Below, in pieces: positions 50,778 through 59,385 of a stretch of DNA of 64,000 nt. The stretch is from the NCBI RefSeq assembly GCF_009796845.1, contig NZ_CP047025.1, positions 248,001 through 312,000 on the forward strand, written 5' to 3'. Source of the stretch: Cobetia sp. L2A1. Lineage in GTDB: Bacteria; Pseudomonadota; Gammaproteobacteria; Pseudomonadales; Halomonadaceae. Under the pieces are notes generated by a model. It was not told where the DNA came from. It made no database searches and saw nothing but the letters and a program-made list of their open reading frames with translations. The position numbers were made by a program, and so were the translations under genes. How positions within the stretch are numbered: the first letter of the stretch is position 1; every line of letters starts with the position of its first letter.

Positions 50778-51872
50778 TTGATCATCTTCCGCTACCTGAC
50801 TCGCGAGATTCTCACCACCATGTCCGCCGTGGCCGGGGTGCTGATGCTTGTCATCATGGGCAGCCGATTCATCCGCTACTTCAGTGATGCGGCGGAGGGG
50901 GATTTCCCGGCGTCAATTCTCGGTAGTCTGATGCTCTATCACCTGCCTGGCTTCTTCGAACTATTGCTACCGCTGTCGTTCTTCCTCGCAGTACTGCTGG
51001 CCTTCGGGCAGCTGTACATGAACAGTGAAATCACCGTGCTGGTCGCCTGTGGCGTCGGGCCGGAACGCCTGTTGCGTGTCACGTTGCTGCCTGCCTTGCT
51101 GGTCACGGCACTGGTGGCGGCGTGTAGCCTCTATCTAACGCCGGCGGGTGCGCTGAAGAATGAGTTGATATTGGAGCTGCAGAAACAGAAGACCGATTTC
51201 TCGGTACTTGGATCAGGGCGCTTTCAGAATATCGGGAATCGTACGGTCTATGCCGAGAGCATGAGCGATGACAATAGTGAGTTGAACAATGTCTTCATCG
51301 CCGAACGTGGTGACAAGGGTGCCTCCAGCACCGCCGACGGCGAACCGAGCCAATCAGTGATTCGCGCCAAACGGGCCTTCCAGGAAGTCAGTCCGGAGAC
51401 CGGGAGTCGCTATCTGGTACTTGGTGATGGCACGCGCTATGCGGTGGAGCCAGGCAAGGCTATCGCTCAGCGATTGGGCTTTGATCGTTATGGAGTACGA
51501 GTCACCGAAGGGCAGGACGCCGCGAGCCTGAAGGAGGATATCGAGCTTGCGACGACCGCCGAACTGATGGCCACGGACACGCCTGAAGCCAAGGCGCAGT
51601 TGCAGTGGCGCATCTCACTGCCACTGATGGTGCCTATCCTGATGCTGATCGGTCTGCCGCTCGCGCGCGTCAATCCTCGTCAGGGCCGCTTTGCGCGCTT
51701 GCTGCCCGCCATCTTCGTGCACATTACCTATTTGAGCTTGCTGATCGCGGCGCAGAACGCCGTGGGTTCCGGTAAGTATCCTGCTTCCATTGGCCTGTGG
51801 CCCATTCACGGCGTCTACTTGGCACTCGGCATCTGGCTGAGCTGGCGCGACAACCGCGGAGGTGGCCGCTGA
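50778..51872 (+). CDS. lptF: LPS export ABC transporter permease LptF
   Basis: A 364-residue protein starting with TTG at 50778; CAGGAG lies six bases upstream and the N-terminus MIIFRYLTREILTTMSAVAG matches the family exactly, so the rare start is credible. Six membrane helices flank a periplasmic beta-jellyroll domain (residues about 130-265, e.g. NIGNRTVYAESMSDDNSELN). LptF with LptG and LptB extracts lipopolysaccharide from the inner membrane and feeds the LptC/A bridge. lptG overlaps its stop by one base. Confidence 0.95.
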   Translation: MIIFRYLTREILTTMSAVAGVLMLVIMGSRFIRYFSDAAEGDFPASILGSLMLYHLPGFFELLLPLSFFLAVLLAFGQLYMNSEITVLVACGVGPERLLRVTLLPALLVTALVAACSLYLTPAGALKNELILELQKQKTDFSVLGSGRFQNIGNRTVYAESMSDDNSELNNVFIAERGDKGASSTADGEPSQSVIRAKRAFQEVSPETGSRYLVLGDGTRYAVEPGKAIAQRLGFDRYGVRVTEGQDAASLKEDIELATTAELMATDTPEAKAQLQWRISLPLMVPILMLIGLPLARVNPRQGRFARLLPAIFVHITYLSLLIAAQNAVGSGKYPASIGLWPIHGVYLALGIWLSWRDNRGGGR

Positions 51873-52954
51873 TGCTGCTTGATCGTCTCGACCGTTATAT
51901 CGCGCGCAATGTGCTGGTAGCCATGCTGGTGGTGCAGGTACTGATTCTCGGGCTCGACCTGATGATCACCTACATCAATGATCTGGGAGATGTGGAGGGT
52001 GATTACGGTGCCCTGCAGGTGCTTATCTATCTGTTGATGCGCCTGCCGTCGCGCTTCTACGAATTCGTGCCTGTTGGCGTATTGCTGGGAGCGCTGATCG
52101 GGCTGGGCAGCATGGCGTCCAGCAATGAGCTGACCATCATGCGCGCAGCAGGCCGTTCACTGACACGTATTTTGCTGGGCGTGATGAAGCCGCTAGGACT
52201 AGTCATCGTGATCACCATGGCGATTGGCGAGTATGTTGCGCCGGTCACTGAGCTACATGCCGATGCCTGGCGTGCCGAGAAGCAGCAAGGTGCTGGTGCC
52301 GTGTATGCCGAGGGAGGGGGCTGGCAGCGTGAGGGCAACAACTATTATCGCTTTGGTTCGATCAGAAGTGACGATGTGGTGCTCAATGTTACCCGCTATC
52401 GCTTTGACGATGATCAGCACCTGAGTCAGGCGCTCTATGCCAAGCGCGGTGTATGGGAGGGTGACCAGTGGACGCTGGAAGGTGTGGAGACCACCACCTT
52501 CGAAAGCAAGGACGGCGAGCCGTCAGCCACCGTCACCGCGCAGGAGGATTCACGGCAATGGGACACGAGTCTCACGCCAGACTTGCTCAAGCTGGTGATC
52601 ACCGAGCCCAAACAGCAGTCGATATCTGACCTGTGGCGTTACGCCAGTTACCTGAAGGAGCAGGGGCTTTCTACCAATCAGCCATTGCTCTACTTCTGGC
52701 AGAAGATTCTGCAGCCATTGACGCTGGCAGCACTGGTGTTGGTCGCTGCCTCCTTCGTGTTTGGCCCACTGCGCATGGTGGCGGCAGGTACGCGGGTGTT
52801 TTATGGCATTGTCGTGGGCTTGCTGTTCAAGTATTTGCAGGATCTGTTGGCGCCCGCTTCGGTAGTGTTTGGCTTTGCACCGATCTGGGCTGTACTGGCG
52901 CCGACATTGGCTTGTTATGTGATCGGCCTGCTATTGATACGCCGCAGTGGTTGA
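51872..52954 (+). CDS. lptG: LPS export ABC transporter permease LptG
   Basis: The ATG at 51872 (TGATG overlap with lptF) has GGAGG nine bases upstream; 360 residues. It starts MLLDRLDRYIARNVLVAMLV, with six membrane helices and a periplasmic domain (residues about 125-265). Family blocks are FVPVGVLLGALIGLGSMASS with NELTIMRAAGRSLTRI (coupling helix, near 85) and the C-terminal RVFYGIVVGLLFKYLQDLLA. It pairs with LptF in the LptB2FG exporter. The next gene, an RDD protein, starts within its last eight bases. Confidence 0.95.
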   Translation: MLLDRLDRYIARNVLVAMLVVQVLILGLDLMITYINDLGDVEGDYGALQVLIYLLMRLPSRFYEFVPVGVLLGALIGLGSMASSNELTIMRAAGRSLTRILLGVMKPLGLVIVITMAIGEYVAPVTELHADAWRAEKQQGAGAVYAEGGGWQREGNNYYRFGSIRSDDVVLNVTRYRFDDDQHLSQALYAKRGVWEGDQWTLEGVETTTFESKDGEPSATVTAQEDSRQWDTSLTPDLLKLVITEPKQQSISDLWRYASYLKEQGLSTNQPLLYFWQKILQPLTLAALVLVAASFVFGPLRMVAAGTRVFYGIVVGLLFKYLQDLLAPASVVFGFAPIWAVLAPTLACYVIGLLLIRRSG

Positions 52955-53414
52955 TTCGGGCCGTGCAGGACGGCGATGCTTCGCGCAGGACGGCGTAGCG
53001 CCCGCAGGATTGGTGCGCCGGTTGGGAGGGCTGGTCTACGATACCTTCCTCATTCTGGCGCTACTGATCGTGCTTGGCTTCGTCGGCGTGGCTGTCAACG
53101 ACGGTGAGGCCAATCAGTCACCGCTGTTCCGCTCGCTGTTGCTGGTCGCCATGTTCGCTTTCTTTGCCTACTGCTGGAGTCGTAGTGGCACGACATTGGG
53201 CATGCAGGCGTGGCGGCTCAGAATACAGACGCCAGAGGGTTGTGCCCCTACTCTGACGCAGTGCCTGATTCGCTTTCTGGTGGCGGGGCTTTCATTGGGG
53301 TGTTGCGGATTGGGCTACGCATGGCAGCTATTGGATCACGAGCAACGCAGCTGGCAGGACATTGCTTCCGAGACACGGATCGTGGTGGTGCCTGTGCGCG
53401 ACAAGCGCACCTGA
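52947..53414 (+). CDS. RDD-family membrane protein
   Basis: A 155-residue protein. The start is doubtful: the GTG at 52947 overlaps the lptG end by eight bases and adds about 22 polar residues. The RDD core begins at AGLVRRLGGLVYDTFLILAL, where alternative TTG/GTG codons lie near 53007-53010. Three or four membrane helices are visible, and the RDD family pattern R-L-x-x-x-x-x-D is intact. RDD proteins occur after lptFG in many gammaproteobacteria. Their function is not settled; ion transport has been suggested for some. A terminator follows. Confidence 0.82.
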   Translation: MVDSGRAGRRCFAQDGVAPAGLVRRLGGLVYDTFLILALLIVLGFVGVAVNDGEANQSPLFRSLLLVAMFAFFAYCWSRSGTTLGMQAWRLRIQTPEGCAPTLTQCLIRFLVAGLSLGCCGLGYAWQLLDHEQRSWQDIASETRIVVVPVRDKRT

Positions 53415-53464
53415 ATCGTTCAGGCGTTGTCGCGTGACATTGAAGCGGTATTGAGCCAGAAACA

Positions 53465-53499
53465 AAAAGCCTCGCCAGTCGATGACTGGCGAGGCTTTT
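53465..53499. terminator. Bidirectional terminator after the lptFG-RDD operon
   Basis: Arms 53465-53480 and 53484-53499 are exact 16-base complements (A4 GCCTCGCC AGTC and partner) with a 3-base loop and T4. It also faces the minus-strand gene ending at 53561. Confidence 0.93.
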
Positions 53500-53560
53500 G
53501 CGTCTCGAGACGTTTGCTTGCTGATGCTGGCGGAGATTACCCCGCTGTCAGCGGAGCAGT

Positions 53561-54385
53561 TTAGACGCCCAGCAGGCCATCGAGACGGGTGATGATGCGC
53601 TCTACGCTCGCCCGTGACACTACCAGGCTGTCTTCTTGCGCTGCGGCTTCCGGCAGCTCACGAGGCAAGTCGATGACGGCAGTCCCCATGCCTTCGAAGC
53701 GGACACCTTCGCGGTACCGCACGAAGGACAGCTGTCCGATCGGGCGCTGGCCATCGTGATCAAGGCGTGCCAGGCGAGTGAAGGCACTGACGGTATCCAG
53801 CACGGGTGCGCTGGTCAGCGGCAGGTGGGTCAGACGCCATGACAGCCAGTCATCCACGACCACGGCTTCATCGCGCAGGGTTGCGAACCAGTGGCGCACT
53901 TGATCAAGGCGATAGCGTGCACGACCCTGCTTGTCTAACCACAGTACGTCGGCACTCGCTTGGCGCGGGCTTTCCAGTTCACCTGGCAGATATAACCAGG
54001 CTTCGGTCAGCCGTTGTAGAGCGCCCGGCAGTGGCTCATCCAAAGTACGGTCACTGAGCGCGTCAAGTGCACCGTTCAGGTCGCCCTGGTCGGCACTGGC
54101 GCCAGTGTTGGAGTAGCCGACGTTATAGCGCCACACACGGTCGGAGATTTCCTGGGTGACCACATGATCCTGCGGCAACGCGATATGGTTCATCAGTTCA
54201 CGAGCATTGCAGCTTTCATCCACCAGCCCTTCGCGGCGCGCTTCACGATACAGGTTGCGCAGTAGCGGGTTGAGCGGCAGGCGGTGATGATCACCGAAGC
54301 AGATACCTGCATCCCGAACGGCATCCAGGTTCAATGGCAGATGAGAAGTGGCGTGATGATCGGCAGTAGCGAGTAATGAAGACAT
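53561..54385 (-). CDS. Conserved-looking protein of unknown function (274 residues)
   Basis: The ATG has AAGGAG ten bases upstream, and codon use matches the neighbours, so this is a real gene. No signal peptide or membrane helix is seen. Notable blocks are AGICFGDHHRLPLNPLLRNL near residue 26, CNARELMNHIALPQDHVVTQ near 59, DRVWRYNVGYSNTGASADQ near 82 and VLWLDKQGRARYRLDQVRHW near 145. The His-rich start (DHHATSH) and the His-Asp pairs could bind metal, but no catalytic motif is recognised. A possible 32-residue Met-rich micro-ORF lies 73 bases upstream on the same strand. Confidence 0.7.
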   Translation of the reverse strand: MSSLLATADHHATSHLPLNLDAVRDAGICFGDHHRLPLNPLLRNLYREARREGLVDESCNARELMNHIALPQDHVVTQEISDRVWRYNVGYSNTGASADQGDLNGALDALSDRTLDEPLPGALQRLTEAWLYLPGELESPRQASADVLWLDKQGRARYRLDQVRHWFATLRDEAVVVDDWLSWRLTHLPLTSAPVLDTVSAFTRLARLDHDGQRPIGQLSFVRYREGVRFEGMGTAVIDLPRELPEAAAQEDSLVVSRASVERIITRLDGLLGV

Positions 54386-54458
54386 CAGGTTCAGGCTCCT
54401 TGCAGAGTGGCGATACCAGGATTGGCAGAAACGGAAACAGCAGATGGATTCAGGCCGG

Positions 54459-54557
54459 TCACGGCGTCAGCATCATTCCGCCCATCATCGGCATGCCGAT
54501 GGTGAGGATGGCGGTGCTGGTGTGCATCGACGGAATCTCTTGTTGTGTCCTGTTCAT
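54459..54557 (-). CDS. Candidate Met-rich micro-protein (32 residues)
   Basis: An ATG at 54557 has AGGA seven bases upstream (AGGAAAAGCAT). The frame encodes MNRTQQEIPSMHTSTA and then ILTIGMPMMGGMMLTP, with seven Met in 32 residues and a clean TGA. There is no signal peptide. It precedes the unknown 274-residue gene on the same strand by 73 bases. It could be a small peptide substrate, a leader peptide, or chance; evidence is the ribosome site and composition only. Confidence 0.3.
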   Translation of the reverse strand: MNRTQQEIPSMHTSTAILTIGMPMMGGMMLTP

Positions 54558-55037
54558 ATGCTTTTCCTGATTGCCTGGCTGGCCGTGGCAGTCATTTGCC
54601 TCAACGACATATGACGCATATACATGCGCTTGTCGGATGGCCAACCGGAATTGCCAGTGCATGGCAATTTATTATGTTTTATTGCCTTTTTTCTGCCCTG
54701 TTCATAATCGAGCGTTATACATATTAGCGATACTGCCCAAAATCGCAACCCTGATTCATGGATTTACACGGTATCCTGGCATATCACTGCGTACGTTTTG
54801 AGATGAGGGAATGGCTCATGGTCCGCGTGACTCAGTGCTTGGCGGCAGACTTGTTCATACGGCGCCCTCTTTCTGCTACGTAACGGATTTTTGACGTGTG
54901 CAACACCATTGTCGTGGATGGCGTGTGCCAGGGTGCCTTGTTGGACGTGTGGTCCTTCAAGGTGGATCAAGCGCCATGGAAGAGGAAAGGTAGAACTCAG
55001 GGAAAATACAGTGCGTGTAAGTGACTGACTTTGCATG

Positions 55038-55096
55038 GGAATGAGAATTTTTTGCAGTCAGGTGTTGCGCATCTTTCTGCGAATCATTTACATTTG
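55038..55096 (+). promoter_or_regulatory. Fur-like sites upstream of bfd
   Basis: GGAATGAGAATTTTTTGC at 55038-55055 and GAATCATTTACATTTG at 55081-55096 resemble Fur half-site arrays (NAT-A/T-AT hexamers), and bfd is a standard Fur target. By eye only. Confidence 0.42.
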
Positions 55097-55122
55097 TCTC
55101 ACTAGGAGCGATGAGGTGAGCC

Positions 55123-55326
55123 ATGTACGTCTGTCTGTGCAAGGGTGTGTCAGACCACAAGATCCGCGAAGTCGTGCAGCAGGGAGCGCGTAGCTTTCGC
55201 GAAGTCCGTGAGCAGACCGGATGTGCGACCCAGTGCGGGAAATGTGCCTGTATGGCCAAGACCATCACGCGTGAGGCCGTGACGCGTGAAATGATGCCGT
55301 CAGAAGATCTCGCTTACGCCGTCTGA
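55123..55326 (+). CDS. bfd: Bacterioferritin-associated ferredoxin
   Basis: A 67-residue protein with GAGGTGAG before its ATG. The [2Fe-2S] ligands are Cys4, Cys6, Cys38 and Cys41 (MYVCLCKGVSDHK and GCATQCGKCACMAK), exactly as in Bfd. Bfd reduces the iron core of bacterioferritin so that iron can be released when iron is short. bfr follows 302 bases downstream. An upstream Fur-like site suggests iron control, whereas bfr, past a palindromic hairpin, is probably regulated separately. Confidence 0.95.
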   Translation: MYVCLCKGVSDHKIREVVQQGARSFREVREQTGCATQCGKCACMAKTITREAVTREMMPSEDLAYAV

Positions 55327-55360
55327 TTCATCGTTCTGCTTTTTATCGACGTCCTTATTG

Positions 55361-55402
55361 AAATGCCCACGGCCAGGTCAATTGACCTGGCCGTGGGCAT
55401 TT
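55361..55402. terminator. Perfect 42-bp palindrome after bfd
   Basis: Bases 55361-55381 are the exact reverse complement of 55382-55402, centred on TCAATTGA, with T's beyond. It probably ends bfd. The remaining 225 bases up to bfr hold its promoter. Confidence 0.8.
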
Positions 55403-55628
55403 TGGTTTGCGCGCACGTACTACGCTTTATTCTCACTTGACAACGCGGATACCAATCCTTCCCATTTGCGCCTAAAAGTTGTTAACTTGTTGCCATGTCT
55501 CGAAAAATTCATGTAATTGGGTCATACTTGCCTGACATGAAAGCAGGGTATTTTTGATAATACCCTGACGGCATCCTGACACTGGCCTCGTGCCGGTAAG
55601 CCAATACAGACTCGAGAGGAATGGCGAT

Positions 55629-56108
55629 ATGAAAGGTGATCCCAAGATCAATGAACATCTGAACACGATACTGGCCAATGAACTGGTCGCCATTAACCAG
55701 TACTTCCTACATGCGCGCATGTACAAGGACTGGGGTCTCAAGCGTCTGGCCAAGTGGGAATATGACGAGTCCATCGAAGAGATGCGTCACGCTGACACCC
55801 TGATCGAGCGCATCCTTTTCCTGGAAGGCCTGCCTAACCTGCAGGACCTCGGCAAGCTGCGTATTGGCGAGAACACCAAGGAAATGCTCGAGTGCGATCT
55901 GGCGCTGGAGCACCAGGCACATGGCGACCTCAAGGAAGCCATCGCTTATGCCGAGCAGGTACGCGACTACACCTCGCGTGATCTGTTCCGCAAGATTCTC
56001 GATGATGAAGAAGAGCATATCGATCATCTGGAAACTGAGCTGGGCCTGATCGAGAAGGTCGGTATCGAGCTCTATCTTCAGAAGCAGATTCACCACGAGA
56101 TCGACTGA
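55629..56108 (+). CDS. bfr: Bacterioferritin
   Basis: The ATG at 55629, with GAGGAA upstream, gives 159 residues starting [12 protein letters not shown], the standard Bfr start. The diiron ligands Glu18, Glu51, His54, Glu94, Glu127 and His130 are in place, and Met52 (SIEEMRH) is the axial ligand of the inter-subunit haem. Bacterioferritin stores iron as a 24-mer. It lies next to bfd, its reductant, but beyond a terminator-like palindrome, so expression of the two can differ. Confidence 0.96.
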   Translation: MKGDPKINEHLNTILANELVAINQYFLHARMYKDWGLKRLAKWEYDESIEEMRHADTLIERILFLEGLPNLQDLGKLRIGENTKEMLECDLALEHQAHGDLKEAIAYAEQVRDYTSRDLFRKILDDEEEHIDHLETELGLIEKVGIELYLQKQIHHEID

Positions 56109-56144
56109 TTCCGTGTCGGCGGCTTTTGAGCCGTGACAGGAACG

Positions 56145-56184
56145 AAAACGCCCCCGCTGCCATCGGCAGCGGGGGCGTTTTTTT
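56145..56184. terminator. Terminator between bfr and purK
   Basis: Arms 56145-56161 and 56165-56181 are exact 17-base complements with a 3-base loop and T7. The A-run on the left also serves purK on the minus strand. Confidence 0.95.
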
Positions 56185-56203
56185 GCAGTGTGGCTACACC
56201 TGC

Positions 56204-57325
56204 TTACTTGCCCAAATCATTGATCAGCAGTGCCTCGACGGCAGCGATGCGTGCCTTGAGGCTTTCCGCATCGGCTGCCAGCACTGTGACATGACCAATC
56301 TTGCGCCCCGCACGCGGCGCCTTGCCATAGTCATGCAAGCGAGTGCCGGGCACAGCCAGTACAGCATCACGTTCTGGCATGCGGCCGATGATATTGAGCA
56401 TGGCACAGGGCGACAGCAGGCTTGTTTCTCCCAGCGGCATACCCGCGACGGCTCGCAGATGATTCTCGAACTGGCTGGTGACCGCACCCTCGATACTCCA
56501 ATGCCCCGAGTTGTGCACACGGGGTGCAATCTCGTTGGCCAGTAGGCGGTGTTGCCCAGCGCCATCGGGAACCACGAAGAATTCAAAGGCCATCACGCCG
56601 ACATAGTCGAGTTCGTGCATTACGTTGAAAGCAGCGGCTTCGGCCACATCCTGCAGCGGATGTTCTACCAGCGGTGTGGCGCAATGCAGGATGCCACTGC
56701 GGTGCTCGTTGCGAGACAGAGGCCATGCGCGGGTGTCACCGTCACGGCTACGCACGGCGATGACGGAGACCTCATGATCGAAATCGATGAAGCCTTCAAG
56801 AATCAACGGCACGTTGCCCAGTTCTTCGAAGGTGCCTGCGACATCAGCCATGTCGCGAAGGACTTTCTGGCCCTTGCCGTCATAGCCCAGCGTGCGTGTC
56901 TTGAGCACGGCAGGCAGCCCGATAGTCGCTACGCCAGCGTCAAGATCTGCCTGGCTGTCGACTAGCGCCAGTGGCGGTACCTCGATGCCCAGACGCATGA
57001 ACAGCGACTTCTCGCTCCAGCGATCACGTGCCGTATCGAGTGCCTTGGCGGGCGGATAGGTCGGACGGCTGGTCGCGAGGGTGGTCACGGCATCGGACGG
57101 CACGTTCTCGAACTCGAATGTGATGGCATCGGAAGCCGCCACCAGTTGCGCCAGTGCTGCGCTATCTTGCCAGTCGGCCTTCAGGTGATGGCCATGCGCA
57201 CGCCCGCAAGGGTCATCGGATGGATCAAGAAACGTGAAGCGAGCATTCAGGGCGGCGCCGGCCTGAGCCAGCATACGGCCCAGCTGGCCAGCACCTACGA
57301 TACCGAAGCGGAACGGCTGGCTCAT
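56204..57325 (-). CDS. purK: N5-carboxyaminoimidazole ribonucleotide synthase
   Basis: A 373-residue ATP-grasp enzyme that joins AIR, bicarbonate and ATP into N5-CAIR in purine synthesis. It starts FRFGIVGAGQLGRMLAQAG and shows the ATP-grasp blocks VLKTRTLGYDGKGQKVLRDM (near residue 140), EGFIDFDHEVSVIAVRSRDG (near 180) and LANEIAPRVHNSGHWSIEGA (near 265). The start lies three bases after the purE stop, so the two form an operon and probably a coupled pair. Confidence 0.96.
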   Translation of the reverse strand: MSQPFRFGIVGAGQLGRMLAQAGAALNARFTFLDPSDDPCGRAHGHHLKADWQDSAALAQLVAASDAITFEFENVPSDAVTTLATSRPTYPPAKALDTARDRWSEKSLFMRLGIEVPPLALVDSQADLDAGVATIGLPAVLKTRTLGYDGKGQKVLRDMADVAGTFEELGNVPLILEGFIDFDHEVSVIAVRSRDGDTRAWPLSRNEHRSGILHCATPLVEHPLQDVAEAAAFNVMHELDYVGVMAFEFFVVPDGAGQHRLLANEIAPRVHNSGHWSIEGAVTSQFENHLRAVAGMPLGETSLLSPCAMLNIIGRMPERDAVLAVPGTRLHDYGKAPRAGRKIGHVTVLAADAESLKARIAAVEALLINDLGK

Positions 57326-57328
57326 GGC

Positions 57329-57847
57329 TTATTCGCCTCCGAGGGACAGGCTAGGCGCATCGGGGCGCGGGTCCGGATTGTCGAGTACACGATCAGTCTG
57401 TTCGGCGCGGAAATTTATCAGCGCGGTTCGGATAGCCGGGTACTTGTTGGCTAGCTGGCTGGCGGCGAGCAGTGCAGCGTTGATCGCGCCTGCACGACCG
57501 ATAGCCAGAGTGCCTGTCGGAATGCCTGCCGGCATCTGCACGATGGAGAGCAGCGAGTCGACACCGGAAAGCATGCTGGACTGTATCGGCACGCCGAGTA
57601 CCGGCAGCCAGGTCTTGGCGGCACACATGCCCGGCAGGTGTGCCGCACCACCGGCACCGGCGATGATGACCTCAAGGCCACGCTCCGCTGCGGTATCGGC
57701 ATAATCAAACAGCAGGTCGGGCGTACGATGGGCAGAGACAACCTTGACCTCGTGCTCGATGCCCAGGGCTTCCAGGGTTTCGACCGTATGGCACATGGTC
57801 GCCCAATCCGATTTCGATCCCATGATGACACCAACCAGTGCGCTCAT
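57329..57847 (-). CDS. purE: N5-CAIR mutase
   Basis: A 172-residue protein with GGAGGAAGC directly before its ATG. It converts N5-CAIR to CAIR. Conserved blocks are [13 protein letters not shown] (near residue 7), [15 protein letters not shown] (near 37), [16 protein letters not shown] (near 62) and [20 protein letters not shown] (near 85). Length and motifs are those of class-I PurE. It is the first gene of purEK. No PurR box was recognised upstream. Confidence 0.97.
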   Translation of the reverse strand: MSALVGVIMGSKSDWATMCHTVETLEALGIEHEVKVVSAHRTPDLLFDYADTAAERGLEVIIAGAGGAAHLPGMCAAKTWLPVLGVPIQSSMLSGVDSLLSIVQMPAGIPTGTLAIGRAGAINAALLAASQLANKYPAIRTALINFRAEQTDRVLDNPDPRPDAPSLSLGGE

Positions 57848-58135
57848 GCTTCCTCCGCTCTTGACGTGGTATGAACCAGCTCACAGCGCCCGCTACATGA
57901 GATGAGCAGCGCGCTGTGTGGGCGTGGCCGAGGCGGCGGGGCAGGTCGTGCCCATCACCGACTCAATGCGTATGTCTGGAAAAACAAGCGGCGCAGTATA
58001 GCACTGCCCCTGAAAGCCGGCATGTACCTGTCCGGTCGGTCAGCTTGTGAGGTAAGTCATTGATGATAATACATTCGCCAAGTCTGATATTTGTCTGATG
58101 CTCATCAGGTTTGCCTCAGCAGGACTCAGGTGATA

Positions 58136-58393
58136 TCAGCAGGACCACGGCGTGACCAGCGCGAAGCGTGGCACGGGTTCGCCCTGGATCTCGACGCTTT
58201 CCATGAACATGCTCAACGGGCGCACCCATAGGCCGCATTCGCCGTAGAGTGCACGATAAACGACGAGCAGCTCTTCGGTCTCACTGTGATGGCTGGTGCC
58301 AATCACCTCGTACTGCGCACCTTTGTAGTGGCGGTAGAGCCCAGGCACGGGACGGTTTTCTGGTAGTGGCGGCATTGGCGGCAGGTCAGACAT
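58136..58393 (-). CDS. DUF1653 protein
   Basis: An 85-residue cytoplasmic protein with AAGGAG before its ATG. The DUF1653 signature is complete: PVPGLYRHYKGAQYEVIGTS, HSETEELLVVYRALYGECGL and WVRPLSMFMESVEIQGEPVP, FALV. These beta-barrel-like small proteins are common, and their function is unknown. It sits downstream of tcdA on the same strand, 48 bases away, so co-transcription with tcdA is likely. Confidence 0.92.
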   Translation of the reverse strand: MSDLPPMPPLPENRPVPGLYRHYKGAQYEVIGTSHHSETEELLVVYRALYGECGLWVRPLSMFMESVEIQGEPVPRFALVTPWSC

Positions 58394-58441
58394 GATGATC
58401 TCCTTGCGGTGGTGGGCTTGTGTCGGTTGTCGAAGGCTGGA

Positions 58442-59350
58442 TCAGGCGTTGTCGTTGCCAGCAGGCGTTGCCTTGGCGCCGCGACGAGCGATACGCGCCA
58501 GAGCACGGGCACTGGCCGCAAATCCGAAGCTACCGGTCACGAAGGTCGCGGCACCAAAACCGCCAGCACAATCGAGGCGCGTCGCGCTATCGCCAGGCTT
58601 GCTGGCACAGACTTCACCATTGGCACCCGGGTAGGTCAGCTGCTCATCAGAGTAGACACACTCGACGTCGAAGCGACGCTTGAGGTTACGACTGAAATTA
58701 TAGTCGCGGCGCAATAGAGCGCGAACGCGGGCCAGCAGCGGGTCCTGTTCGGTACGCGCAAGATCGGCGATCTGAATCCGTGTCGGATCGAGTTGACCAC
58801 CGGCACCGCCAGTCACCGTCAGCCCCAGCTTGCGACGCTTGCACCAGGCGATCAGTGCCGTCTTGGCAGGCACGCTGTCGATGGCATCAATGACGTGATC
58901 CAGACCATCGTGAATCAGTGTCTCAAGGTTGTCGGCCGACACGAAAGCCGAGATGGCATGTACCTTGATCTGCGGCGCGATCAAGCGGCAGCGCTCGGCC
59001 AGTACCTCTACCTTGGGACGACCGATCTGGCCATCCAGCGCATGCAACTGACGATTGACGTTCGATACGCACACATCATCGAGGTCAATCAGCGTCAGCT
59101 CACCAATGCCCGAGCGCGCGAGTGCCTCGGCGCTCCAGCTGCCTACGCCACCCACGCCGACGACCGCGACGTGCGCATGACGAAAATGCGCGAAGGCGCT
59201 TGCGCCATAAAGGCGCCTGATGCCACCGAAGCGGAAGTCATAGTCATCCGCCGGCGAGGTATCGTCAGCGGCCGGAAAGAAGCCCGCCAGCATCTGTGCG
59301 CTGGCAGATGGCGTGCTGTCGTGTGAAGGGTCGTCAGATGATGTGGTCAT
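58442..59350 (-). CDS. tcdA: tRNA threonylcarbamoyladenosine dehydratase
   Basis: A 302-residue E1-like (ThiF-fold) enzyme that cyclises t6A37 of tRNA to ct6A using ATP. The first 40 residues are a Ser/Asp-rich extension; the family core starts at FRFGGIRRLYGASAFAHFRH. Nucleotide-binding motifs are VAVVGVGGVGSWSAEALARS (near residue 62) and LIDLDDVCVSNVNRQLHAL (near 87). Cys-rich pieces (DVECVYSDEQ, EVCASKPGD, LDCAGGFGAA) end the core, the last being TcdA-typical. The ribosome site at the chosen start is weak, so the extension may be partly wrong. Confidence 0.93.
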   Translation of the reverse strand: MTTSSDDPSHDSTPSASAQMLAGFFPAADDTSPADDYDFRFGGIRRLYGASAFAHFRHAHVAVVGVGGVGSWSAEALARSGIGELTLIDLDDVCVSNVNRQLHALDGQIGRPKVEVLAERCRLIAPQIKVHAISAFVSADNLETLIHDGLDHVIDAIDSVPAKTALIAWCKRRKLGLTVTGGAGGQLDPTRIQIADLARTEQDPLLARVRALLRRDYNFSRNLKRRFDVECVYSDEQLTYPGANGEVCASKPGDSATRLDCAGGFGAATFVTGSFGFAASARALARIARRGAKATPAGNDNA

Positions 59351-59385
59351 GCGCGGACTCGTGACAATCAGTGGAACGGAAGAAA

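Larger units (their letters stand above)
54386..55122. other. Long AT-rich intergenic region (737 bases)
   Basis: The part from about 54540 to 54760 is markedly AT-richer than the surroundings, and no good long frame exists in any reading. It contains the candidate Met-rich micro-ORF (54459-54557) at the left and the bfd promoter with a Fur-like site at the right. The rest shows nothing recognisable. Low GC is compatible with old foreign DNA or with promoters on both sides. Confidence 0.5.
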
